64,000 bases of DNA from Haloferula helveola. Lineage in GTDB: Bacteria > Verrucomicrobiota > Verrucomicrobiia > Verrucomicrobiales > Akkermansiaceae. Position 1 is the stretch's first letter; the number at the start of each line of letters is the position of its first letter. The notes beneath the pieces are model-generated. The model was not told the DNA's origin and ran no database searches. It saw only the letters and a list, made by a program, of their open reading frames with translations. Positions 52,881 through 60,537 of this stretch are shown here, piece after piece. Location: assembly GCF_037076345.1 (NCBI RefSeq), contig NZ_AP024702.1, positions 4,216,001 through 4,280,000 of the forward strand. The letters run 5' to 3'. The position numbers and the translations under genes are program-made.

Positions 52881-54190
52881 TCGGCGAAAATTCGGATCTC
52901 GTTGAGCCCGCCGCCTTGGCAGGGGTGATTGGCGGCGCGCTTCGGATGGCGGTAGTGGGAAAGGACGACCACCTTCACATAGCGCAGCTCGGAGATCGGG
53001 AAAGTGAAGTCGTGGAAGGGCAGGGACTCGCCGTAGAGCGACGGATCGGTGCGGGGGAGGGTGCCTTCGACAAGCGGCTCGAAGTGCTTGTTGTCGAGCG
53101 AACCGAGGATCTCGAAGCGCCCGATGCCGCGGTCGTCGATCGAGCGGTTGGTGGTGTTCTGCAGTGACACGCGGGAGATGCTTGTCGTGTCGATCAGGTC
53201 GACGGTGAACTCACCGCTTTCCCCATCGGGGGCGAGCCAGAACGACCAGTCGCCGGGTACCCCGGAGTCGTCGAGGCGGCCGTCGGTGAGGTTGTCCGGC
53301 GGGAAAACCGATCCGTGCGGACGGGTGCAGTAACCCGGGCTCATGACCGGCTTGCCAAGGGCGAGGTTGGCGGTGTCGGACTCGGACACGGAAGGTTGCG
53401 AATGAAGGGAATTCGCCAGCCGGATCGGCGACTCGTCGAGCGACTCGATCATGGCGCCGTCGCGCACCAGGCCGCGGCTCTCGCCACCCTTGAGCCGGAG
53501 TTCCGACTCCTGGCCGGTGAGGACGTCGATCTCCCCTTTGAAGACTTCGGTCAATACGACCGGGTTGGTGCCGTCGCTGCCCACCGCGACGCCGAACTCG
53601 GTACCACGGTCGATGAAGTTGCCGCCGGGAGTGTCGATCCGGAATCCTTCTGCGCCCTCCGGAGCGTGCACCGATGCGCGGCCGTGAAGCACGGTCAGGG
53701 CTTCCTTTGATTCTAGATTGAAACGGCAGGGGCCCTCGAGCACCACGCGGGCGCCACTCGGGTAGCCGAGCTCGATGCGTCCGGCGAGGAGTTCGACGGG
53801 CTCGTTGGCTCTCAGACGACCGGTCGTCAGTTCCCGAGCTCCGTCCGGCCACGTGGCTTGACCGACTTTCAACACTTCGGCTTTCGGGCGGATCTGTTCG
53901 ACGGCAATCCAGTCGACGACCGCAATCAGCATCGCCACCGCCGCCACCGCGGCGAGCGTCCGCCACGGGAAGCGGATGATCTTGCGAGGCTCCGGATGAG
54001 GGTCGGCAAAAGACGGCAGCTCCGAGCTTGCGTGACGCATCAGCGCGGCGTGCACGGCGCTCGTTCGGCGATACCGCTCGCGGGCCTCGGGCGAGTCGAG
54101 AAGCTGGGCATCCAGTTCCTCGCGGCTGGCGTCATCGAGTGTGCCGTCGAGCAGGCATTGCAGCAGTTCGTCGAGTCGGTCCGTCTTCAT
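52877..54190 (-). CDS. FecR-like anti-sigma/sensor with C-terminal discoidin-like domain
   Basis: A 437-aa protein. The cytoplasmic N-terminus (LDELLQCLLDGTLDDASREELDAQLL) resembles the sigma-binding region of verrucomicrobial FecR proteins. One membrane span lies at about 75-98 (RTLAAVAAVAMLIAVVDWIAVEQ). The FecR domain follows at about 115-240 (GRIELGYPSGARVVLEGPC, APEGAEGFRIDTPGGNFIDRGTEFGV), and the end, about 275-435, has the F5/8 type C (discoidin) pattern: LALGKPVMSPG, NLTDGRLDDSGVPGDWSFWLA, RFEILGSLDNKHFEPL. The discoidin-like part suggests direct binding of a carbohydrate outside the membrane. It is coupled by ATGA overlaps to the sigma factor upstream and the cytochrome downstream. 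Confidence 0.87.
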   Translation of the reverse strand: MKTDRLDELLQCLLDGTLDDASREELDAQLLDSPEARERYRRTSAVHAALMRHASSELPSFADPHPEPRKIIRFPWRTLAAVAAVAMLIAVVDWIAVEQIRPKAEVLKVGQATWPDGARELTTGRLRANEPVELLAGRIELGYPSGARVVLEGPCRFNLESKEALTVLHGRASVHAPEGAEGFRIDTPGGNFIDRGTEFGVAVGSDGTNPVVLTEVFKGEIDVLTGQESELRLKGGESRGLVRDGAMIESLDESPIRLANSLHSQPSVSESDTANLALGKPVMSPGYCTRPHGSVFPPDNLTDGRLDDSGVPGDWSFWLAPDGESGEFTVDLIDTTSISRVSLQNTTNRSIDDRGIGRFEILGSLDNKHFEPLVEGTLPRTDPSLYGESLPFHDFTFPISELRYVKVVVLSHYRHPKRAANHPCQGGGLNEIRIFAE

Positions 54191-54708
54191 CCGGCTTGGG
54201 CGAGTTTGCGTTCGATGCAGGTCTCCAGCGCCTTGCGGATGCGCAGGAGGACCAGCGACAGGGCGGTCGGTGTCTGGGAACGGTCGGCGGCCATCTCCTG
54301 AACCGACGCCCCCGGTTGGTAGCGGGCGAGGATCAGGTCGCGCTGCTTGTGGGAAAGTTCACCCAGGCAGCGCTCGAGCGCGTCGTCGAGGTCGGGCGCG
54401 GAGGTGCTCGGGTGCTCGGCCGCGAGCAGATCGACGAGTTCGTCGCTGAACACGTGTCGGTCCCGCGCCGAGTCGCGCCGCGCCGCCTTCACCTGATAGA
54501 GCGCGATGGTCAGCGCCCACGGCAGGAATGGCTGTGCGGGATCGTATTCGGCGGCCTTGCGCCACAGCACGAGGTTGGTTTCCTGCGCCACGTCGTCGGC
54601 CAGCATGCGGTCAGGCAGCAGCGAGTGGATGTAGCGATGGATCTCCGGCTGGTGTCGCGCGATCAGCGACACCATGCGTTCCTCGGGGTTGGCCGGATTT
54701 TCGTGCAT
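54187..54708 (-). CDS. ECF RNA polymerase sigma factor (Rhodopirellula/Verrucomicrobium type)
   Basis: A 173-aa cytoplasmic sigma factor. Region 2 is HRYIHSLLPDRMLADDVAQETNLVLW (positions about 21-46) and PWALTIALYQVKAARRD; region 4 is LSHKQRDLILARYQPGASVQ with the helix-turn-helix MAADRSQTPTALSLVLLRIRKALETCIE. The layout fits the sigma family paired with FecR in Planctomycetes and Verrucomicrobia. ATG at 54708 was chosen because it gives a normal ECF N-terminus; the frame is open further upstream but runs into the promoter region of the redoxin gene. The FecR-like partner begins within its stop codon. Confidence 0.92.
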   Translation of the reverse strand: MHENPANPEERMVSLIARHQPEIHRYIHSLLPDRMLADDVAQETNLVLWRKAAEYDPAQPFLPWALTIALYQVKAARRDSARDRHVFSDELVDLLAAEHPSTSAPDLDDALERCLGELSHKQRDLILARYQPGASVQEMAADRSQTPTALSLVLLRIRKALETCIERKLAQAG

Positions 54709-54820
54709 GCCACCCGTTTTACCGGGAATGGCCCGGATCTTTCGCGAAAAATCCGGAGAACTCCCGATTCGTCCGTCAGCGGAGTAGGAAATCGGCCAGT
54801 TCTGGCGTAGTTTGCCGCCG

Positions 54821-55972
54821 ATGAAGCCAGCTCTGCTCTCCCTCGTTCTCGTCTCGTCCGCCTTTGCCGCCGAGCCGCCGCCGGTCCTGCCGATCGGCTC
54901 GCCGGCTCCGGATTTCACCCTGCCCGGAATCGACGGCAAGGATCACTCGCTCAGCGACTTCAAGGACTCGAAAGTGCTTTGCCTCATCTTCACCTGCAAC
55001 CATTGCCCGGACGCCGTCGCCGCCCGTGGCCGGATGCAGGAGATCCACGAGGACTACGCGGACAAGGGCGTCGCGATGGTCGCGATCAACGGCAACAACC
55101 CGATCGGCCTGCGCCCTGACGAGCTCGGCTACTCGCCCTACGGGGATTCGTTCGAGGAGATGAAGCCCTTCGCCGAGGAGTCGGGCTGGACCTTCCCCTA
55201 CCTCTACGATGGCGAAACGCAGTCGGTGACGCAGGCCTACGGCGGGCAGTCGACGCCGCACGTGTTCGTCTTCGGTCCCGATCGCAAGCTGCGCTACACC
55301 GGACGCATGGATGACGCTGGCCGTTCCTCGGGCCCGGTCGAGAAGAGCTATCTGCGCGACGCCTTGGATGCGGTCCTTGCCGACAAGGAAGTCGCCACTC
55401 CGAAGACGCGTTCGTTCGGCTGCTCGACCAAGTGGCTGTGGAAAAAGGATGCCGTCGCCAAGGATCAGGAGGCTTGGGAGAAGCGCGAGGTGGTGCTCGA
55501 GCCGATGGATGTCGAGCTGGCCAAGAAGGTAAAGGCCAACGATGCCGGTGTCGTCCGCCTGATCAACTTCTGGTCGACCACCTGTGCGCCGTGCATGGCG
55601 GAGTTTCCCGATCTCGTCGAAACCTACCGCCGCTTCCAGAACCGGCCGTTCGACATGGTGACGATCAGCCTTGATCCGGAAGCAGCCGCGAAGAAGGCCG
55701 AGGGCTTTCTGAAGAAGCAGCACGCCGCCGTTTCACCGCGCAGCATGGACGGCCTGAAAAAGGAGGGTCGCACGACGATCAACTACCGCTTCTCGGGTGA
55801 GAACCCCGACTTGCTTGCCGAGGCGATCGATCCGGAATGGAGCGGCGCGCAGCCGCACTCGGTGATCCTCTCGCCGAAAGGCGAAATCGTCTGGCGCCAC
55901 ACCGGCCGGGTCGAGCCGGTCGAGCTTCGCCGTCAGGTGCTGAAGGCGATCAATGATGCCGAGGGCGAGTGA
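54821..55972 (+). CDS. Exported tandem redoxin protein
   Basis: A 383-aa protein with a leader (MKPALLSLVLVSSAFAA). It has two thioredoxin-fold domains. The first, about 20-190, is AhpC/TSA-redoxin-like: APDFTLPGIDGKDHSLSDF and CNHCPDA with its CX2C. The second, about 230-380, is TlpA-like: LINFWSTTCAPCMAEFPDLV with CX2C and a cis-Pro region near SGAQPHSVIL. It probably moves electrons or keeps thiols reduced in the periplasm. It is divergent from the ECF/FecR unit with a 112-bp spacer and ends 6 bp from the convergent FAD oxidoreductase gene. The neighbourhood of haem-binding cytochromes would suit a role in their maturation, but that is inference. Confidence 0.88.
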   Translation: MKPALLSLVLVSSAFAAEPPPVLPIGSPAPDFTLPGIDGKDHSLSDFKDSKVLCLIFTCNHCPDAVAARGRMQEIHEDYADKGVAMVAINGNNPIGLRPDELGYSPYGDSFEEMKPFAEESGWTFPYLYDGETQSVTQAYGGQSTPHVFVFGPDRKLRYTGRMDDAGRSSGPVEKSYLRDALDAVLADKEVATPKTRSFGCSTKWLWKKDAVAKDQEAWEKREVVLEPMDVELAKKVKANDAGVVRLINFWSTTCAPCMAEFPDLVETYRRFQNRPFDMVTISLDPEAAAKKAEGFLKKQHAAVSPRSMDGLKKEGRTTINYRFSGENPDLLAEAIDPEWSGAQPHSVILSPKGEIVWRHTGRVEPVELRRQVLKAINDAEGE

Positions 55973-55978
55973 GCGGGT

Positions 55979-57529
55979 TCACTTCAGCGGTATACCCGCC
56001 TCGGTGATTTTCGCCTGCAGTGGTTTCACGTCGACCTCCTGAACGGCGATTCCGGACTTCGCCGCCATCGCGGCGGCGATGCCCGAGACTTCACCGAGGT
56101 GCATCCAGGTCGGCTCCAAGCGGATCGCGGCGAATGCGACGTTGCTGGCCGAGACACAGACCGGTACGAGCAGGTTACTGCACTCGGCGGCCTTGGGGGT
56201 CAGGGCCCGGTAGGGAATGTCGAAGCGCATCCCTTCCTGCCACATCCTTCCTTCATTGATGAAGTGACCGTCGTCGGTCGCGTAGCGGGTCACGTGGTGG
56301 GAGTCGATGAAGTGCGACCCGATGTGGATGACATCCTCCTTCGATCGCTCCTCGGTAATGTCCGACAGCGTGAGCACATACTCGCCCTTCATCCGGCGCG
56401 CGGCGCGAATGTAGAGATACCACGGCCAGTGACCGTTGTCCTTCCACTCGTTGGCGCACAGACCGTAGGGCTCCATTTCCTTGCGAATGGACGCCGGCAC
56501 CCGTTTGTCCGTTTTCAGGAACCACAGCATGCCGTGGGTGTAGTCGCGATAAAGTTGGTGGATCCGTTCGCGCTCTTCGAATGACGCTTCGGCCCACGGA
56601 GTTTGGGCGCCGGGGATGCTCATCGAGACGATCGAGAACTGGCGGTTGTTGCACTCGCGGATGCGGGTCCTGGGGATGCCGTAGATGCCGATGATCTCGC
56701 CGAGTCGTGTCAGTTGGCCGGCTTCGATGCAGCGTGCGAGCAACTCGTGCTGGCTCGCGTCGTAACTGGGCGGCCTGGTGATCGGCACCCGTTGTTCCGG
56801 GTCGGTCGTCAGGTTGAGCCGGATGTTGTAGCAGATCGGATGCTCGCTTGCGGAGAACTCGGCGGGCGGTTTGCCGGGCATCACCCCGAACAGGAGTTCG
56901 CCGTTCTCGTCGTAGGGCGACACCTTGATCGGTTCGTCCATATAGCGGACTCCGGCAAGCGACTCGCCGTATGTGTCGCGCGCCTCGCGACCGACGGTAT
57001 AGGAGACCTTCGCTTTGGCCATCAGGTCGCCTTCGTAGGTCGCATCGACGAAGATCTTGGCCTCATAGCTTTCACCACCTCTCACGGCGAGCGAGACGAG
57101 GGTGGAGTTCTTCATCTCCACGCCCTCGATGAGTTGGCCGTATTTCACCGGGACCTCGGCATCGGCGAGCATTTCCAGGAAGACCTGTTCCGCCACGTGC
57201 GACAGCCAGACCCGCGGGCCTTTCTTCCGCTTGTCGGTGCCGGTGCCGCTGCGCCTCGCGGCCTCGGTGGTGAATCGCACGCACAGGCCGCCGAAGGTTT
57301 CCGGGGCCATGTGTTCGCCTTCGTCGCGGTTCAGCCCGCTGGTGCTCAGCCCGCCGACATGCTTCGTCTGTTCGAGGAGCACCACGGAAGCCCCCTCACG
57401 TGCGGCGGCGATCGCCGTGGTGATGCCGCCCGGCGTTCCGCCGTAGACGACCACGTCGTAGGTCTCCGACCGGGCGCTGCTACTGAAGAGGGTGGCGATG
57501 ATGAGGGTTGCGAAGAAGCGGGATGGCAT
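55979..57529 (-). CDS. Exported FAD-dependent oxidoreductase
   Basis: A 516-aa flavoprotein with a leader (MPSRFFATLIIATLFSSSARS). The nucleotide-binding strand-turn-helix is YDVVVYGGTPGGITTAIAAAREGASVVLLE, residues about 23-52 with GGTPGG. The family resembles the FAD_oxidored group (also annotated as xanthan lyase) common in Planctomycetes and Verrucomicrobia; further landmarks are KIFVDATYEGDLMAKA, GIYGIPRTRIRECNNR and NLLVPVCVSASNVAFAAIR. No substrate is established. The upstream 318-bp gap holds an inverted-repeat element. It is separate from the convergent redoxin gene by only six bases. Confidence 0.85.
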   Translation of the reverse strand: MPSRFFATLIIATLFSSSARSETYDVVVYGGTPGGITTAIAAAREGASVVLLEQTKHVGGLSTSGLNRDEGEHMAPETFGGLCVRFTTEAARRSGTGTDKRKKGPRVWLSHVAEQVFLEMLADAEVPVKYGQLIEGVEMKNSTLVSLAVRGGESYEAKIFVDATYEGDLMAKAKVSYTVGREARDTYGESLAGVRYMDEPIKVSPYDENGELLFGVMPGKPPAEFSASEHPICYNIRLNLTTDPEQRVPITRPPSYDASQHELLARCIEAGQLTRLGEIIGIYGIPRTRIRECNNRQFSIVSMSIPGAQTPWAEASFEERERIHQLYRDYTHGMLWFLKTDKRVPASIRKEMEPYGLCANEWKDNGHWPWYLYIRAARRMKGEYVLTLSDITEERSKEDVIHIGSHFIDSHHVTRYATDDGHFINEGRMWQEGMRFDIPYRALTPKAAECSNLLVPVCVSASNVAFAAIRLEPTWMHLGEVSGIAAAMAAKSGIAVQEVDVKPLQAKITEAGIPLK

Positions 57530-57847
57530 GGGGTGGCTTGTAGTAAATCTTCTACCGGACTGGGACTGTGAAGCACCCAGGGAGAATCGAAGAGTCCCGA
57601 AGGGACGTCGGCAATTAGCCACGGGGTTCACCCCGTGGAATGACGTGCAGCCCGATTTTCAAGCTCCGGAGGAGCGTAGGCGGAGTCCGAGCAAGCGGTT
57701 TGTCCCGCATCGCCTTCGCCCCTACGGGGCTCCAATGTTTCCGCCTCGACGGAACCACGGGGTGAACCCCGTGGCTAATTGCCGACGCCCCTTCGGCGCT
57801 GAAGATGCCTGACCCATGGCAAACTGGTGCGAGGTGCCGGGCTCCGG
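57530..57847. other. 318-bp intergenic region dominated by an inverted-repeat element
   Basis: No convincing gene lies here. The left 60 bp must include the FAD oxidoreductase promoter (minus strand); the right end contains the stop of the DUF3500 gene (minus strand). Most of the rest is the inverted-repeat element described next. The short open frames in either strand lack ribosome binding sites and read through the repeat arms. Confidence 0.8.
57607..57786. repeat. 180-bp element with perfect 32-bp inverted arms
   Basis: Left arm 57607-57638 starts GTCGGCAATTAGCCACGGGG; right arm 57755-57786 is its exact reverse complement. The match continues outward for about 12 bases with two mismatches (around CCGAAGGG). 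Each arm is itself nearly palindromic (CCACGGGG...CCCCGTGG). The 116-bp interior shows no gene. It resembles the palindromic dispersed repeats of Verrucomicrobiota genomes and is different in sequence from the element at 48376-48514. Confidence 0.88.
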
Positions 57848-58858
57848 TCACTCGTGTCCGTCCAAATGCTCACCGAGGAGGTCGCGGGCGAAGTCGTTCT
57901 CGGTGTCGCGCCACACGGCGTGCATGTGGTTGGCGTTGTTCTGAACGTTGCAGCCTTCCATCAGGAAGGTCGGTCCCTGGACACGGTAATAGTAGGCCTC
58001 GCGCGGCTTGGTGGAGCCGGCCCAGCCGAAGCGGATCTTGTCCATGCCCGCCTTCTTGATCTTCGCCATGTCCGCCTCGGCCAGATCGGCGCGGTAGCGG
58101 CCGGTGTATTGGGAGATGAGTTCGAACAGCGCCTCCTGCTGGGCCTCGGTCATCTCGGATGCCAGCACGCCGACCGGTTCGAGTTGTTTCGCCACCCGTT
58201 CTTCGCCGGTCAGGATTTCCTTCGGTGGATTCTCGCTGAAGAGGACGTCTTTCTTGCCGGACTCCAACAGCGTGAGGGCAAGAGCGCGGGCAAGGTCCTC
58301 CTCGGCGGCGAGCGGGCGCATGCCCTTCAGTTCGCCTTCGCGGATCTCGCCAGGGTTGGTGCCCATGAACGACGGTGTGACTGAAAATCCCTTGTCGCCG
58401 ACCAGTGTAACGTTGACCGAAAGATGGTGCCCTTCGAAGCGGATCGCCCAGCCGTCCTTGTCGCCGGGCGTGCCGAAGATCGCGACGAAGTATTTCTCCG
58501 GGTCGCGGCGTTGCGGGTTGTTCTCGAGCTTCGCCAGCACGCTCTCGAGCGAGATGATCTGGGCCGCCTGCATTGCGCCGCGTTCGCTGAGAATCTCGTT
58601 GGCCAGAGCAACCGCGGCGTTCTTCTGCGCCTCGTTCATGTCCTTCAGCGGCAGTCCCTTGCGGTCGCGCGGCGTGTAGTGCCAGTTCTCGCGTTCCTCG
58701 GAGTCGAAGGGGAAGGTCGCGCGTTCCTGTTTTTTGTCGTCGAGGCTGGCGAGGAATGCGTTCGCAGCCGTTTGCAAGGCAAGCGGTGCGGGTAACTCCT
58801 CGGCAGCGATCGGGAGGGCCAGGAACAGGGCGGGGAGGAGGGATTTCATGGTGGTCAT
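57848..58858 (-). CDS. Exported DUF3500 protein
   Basis: A 336-aa protein. The start ATG (58858) overlaps the gluconolactonase-like stop (ATGA); an ATG three codons later gives the same leader (MKSLLPALFLALPIAA). Family landmarks are RATFPFDSEERENWHYTPRD, FEGHHLSVNVTLVGD, PSFMGTNPGE and NVQNNANHMHAVWRDTENDF. DUF3500 has no proven reaction. In this phylum it occurs with SMP-30-like and PSCyt genes. Coupling to the upstream gene shows that the two products are made together. The C-terminal His/Asp-rich end (NDFARDLLGEHLDGHE) is normal for the family. Confidence 0.88.
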   Translation of the reverse strand: MTTMKSLLPALFLALPIAAEELPAPLALQTAANAFLASLDDKKQERATFPFDSEERENWHYTPRDRKGLPLKDMNEAQKNAAVALANEILSERGAMQAAQIISLESVLAKLENNPQRRDPEKYFVAIFGTPGDKDGWAIRFEGHHLSVNVTLVGDKGFSVTPSFMGTNPGEIREGELKGMRPLAAEEDLARALALTLLESGKKDVLFSENPPKEILTGEERVAKQLEPVGVLASEMTEAQQEALFELISQYTGRYRADLAEADMAKIKKAGMDKIRFGWAGSTKPREAYYYRVQGPTFLMEGCNVQNNANHMHAVWRDTENDFARDLLGEHLDGHE

Positions 58859-59814
58859 TCTTTGAGTCGGAGACGCAGGATTCGGTCTTTGGAGGTGAGG
58901 AAAAGCCAGCGGCCGTCGTTGCCAAAGCCGACATTGGCGGTGGCCCGGCCGCAGAGCACGCGTCCGAGCAGTTTGCCTTCCTTGCTGATGATGAGCAGTC
59001 CGCCCGGGCCGGTGGAGAAGACGGTGCCGTCGGGGCCGACTTTCAAGCCGTCCGGAGCGCCGGGGCCGTCGAGGGGTTTGCAGTCGAAGAACACCTCACC
59101 GGGCCCGACCGTGCCGTCGTCCTTCATCGGGTAGGCCGTGATGATCGGACGGGGCCCGTGCGACTGGGCGACGTAGAGCGTTTTCTCGTCCGGCGAGAGC
59201 GCGATGCCGTTCGGGCGGTCGAGCGAGCGGTCGAGCAAGGTCACCTCGCCGTCGGGCGTGACGCGGAACACGCCGCAGAAATCGAGTTCCGGCTTGGCGT
59301 CCTTCGGCAGGCCGTAGGGCGGATCGGTGAAGTAGATCGCGCCGCTGCTGTGGATGGCGAGGTCGTTGGGCGAGTTGAAGCGCTTGCCTTCGTATTGGTC
59401 GGCGATGGTCATCTTGCCGCCGTCCTCGGTCAGCACGGCGACGCGTCGGTCGCCGTGTTCGCAGAGCACAAGTTGTCCCTTGGCATCGAGCGCGAGCCCG
59501 TTTGAGCCTGGCTCGCGGCGGTTGCTGACCGGTCCGGTGAAACCCGACGGTTTCATCCAGACCTCGGCCTCGGTCATGCCCTCCTTCCACGTGTAGATCG
59601 TGTTGCGCGGGACGTCGGAGAAGAGCAACCGCTTCTCTTCCGGCAGCCAGACAGGGCCTTCCGCCCACTGGAAGCCCGTGCAGAGGGTTTCGATTTCGGT
59701 GTCAGGCGGAATGATCGCGTCGAGGGCCGGGTCGAGACGTTCGATGGTCTCGGCTGCCGGGGCGAGCGCGACCAGAGAGGTGGCGAGGACAATGAGCTTT
59801 GGGGATGAAATCAT
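58855..59814 (-). CDS. Exported SMP-30/gluconolactonase-like protein
   Basis: A 319-aa protein with a leader (MISSPKLIVLATSLVALAPAA). Six-bladed propeller pattern of the SMP-30/gluconolactonase/LRE family: GFQWAEGPVWLPEEKRLLFS with the metal-binding Glu, EPGSNGLALDAKGQLVLCEH, FNSPNDLAIHSSGAIYFTDPP with Asn-Asp ligands, and RPNGIALSPDEKTLYVAQS with the catalytic-site Asp. Likely a calcium-dependent lactone hydrolase in the periplasm. The ATG at 59814 was chosen because it is followed by the leader; the longer frame upstream is unsupported. It is first in a two-gene unit with DUF3500. Confidence 0.88.
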   Translation of the reverse strand: MISSPKLIVLATSLVALAPAAETIERLDPALDAIIPPDTEIETLCTGFQWAEGPVWLPEEKRLLFSDVPRNTIYTWKEGMTEAEVWMKPSGFTGPVSNRREPGSNGLALDAKGQLVLCEHGDRRVAVLTEDGGKMTIADQYEGKRFNSPNDLAIHSSGAIYFTDPPYGLPKDAKPELDFCGVFRVTPDGEVTLLDRSLDRPNGIALSPDEKTLYVAQSHGPRPIITAYPMKDDGTVGPGEVFFDCKPLDGPGAPDGLKVGPDGTVFSTGPGGLLIISKEGKLLGRVLCGRATANVGFGNDGRWLFLTSKDRILRLRLKE

Positions 59815-59933
59815 GGTTGGGCAGGCTGGCACCGGCATCGCCGGGGTTCCAGCGGTGAATCCGGCATGACCCGGAGGGCTACGTCGGGATGGAATATGCT
59901 TGATCATCGAATGGCCGGGCGACTCGATCAGGC

Positions 59934-60416
59934 ATGATCGAACGGTTGATGACAGGCGCGCGGGCAAGGGCCGGATTGGCGGTGGCACTCGGGGCGATGG
60001 TTGTCGCGTCCTGCGGGACCTATTCCGAGCTTCGCGAACCGGCATCCTCAGGTTCGGGTTCGGGAATGAGCGGCGCGTCCTTCGGGCCGAAGCCGGAACC
60101 GGTCGCCAAGCCGCCGGCTGAGAAACCGGTGGAAGTCGCCGAAGCTCCCAAGCCTGAGCCGAAGCCCGCTGAACCTGAGAAGCCTGCCCCGGCTCCGGCG
60201 CCCGCGCCTAAGCCGGCCAAGCCCGAGAAAAAGGAGCTGACGATCGCCGATCTCGACCTTCGTGGTGACTGGCCGACCGCCGAAACGATGGGCGAGGGCT
60301 TCGTGAAGAGCCCCTACGACGGCAAGAAGATCAACGTGAAGGGCGTGACGAGCGGCAGCTTGGTGGCGGACCCGAGGTATGGCTTGGAAGAGCGGAAGTA
60401 CTTCCTCGTTCCCTGA
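59934..60416 (+). CDS. Pro/Lys/Glu-rich putative lipoprotein
   Basis: A 160-aa protein. N-terminal RARAGLAVALGAMVVASCGTYS has a lipobox-like VASC, so the mature chain probably begins at Cys 27 and is anchored by lipid. Residues about 50-100 are low-complexity Pro/Ala/Lys/Glu (KPEPKPAEPEKPAPAPAPAP), a rigid spacer. The last 60 residues form a small globular part (LTIADLDLRGDWPTAETMGE, GKKINVKGVTSGSLVADPRY). I do not recognise the family. A second Met at residue 6 is possible. It stands alone; downstream comes a 121-bp gap with a small CGTCCCG/CGGGACG hairpin and then the ThuA-like gene. Confidence 0.7.
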   Translation: MIERLMTGARARAGLAVALGAMVVASCGTYSELREPASSGSGSGMSGASFGPKPEPVAKPPAEKPVEVAEAPKPEPKPAEPEKPAPAPAPAPKPAKPEKKELTIADLDLRGDWPTAETMGEGFVKSPYDGKKINVKGVTSGSLVADPRYGLEERKYFLVP

Positions 60417-60537
60417 TCGGGCCCCACAAGCTGTGGCAATAAACGTCCCGCCGGGACGCGACGAGAGGGAGTGTCGTTCCCTCCCGATGGCATGAGGCCG
60501 GAAGTTCCGGACGGCGGGCCGCGTAGAGGATCGTCTC

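Noticed and set aside
48376-57786. Insertion sequences bounded by the long inverted repeats
   Set aside because: No transposase open frame lies within or between the arms, no target-site duplication was evident, and both elements are short.
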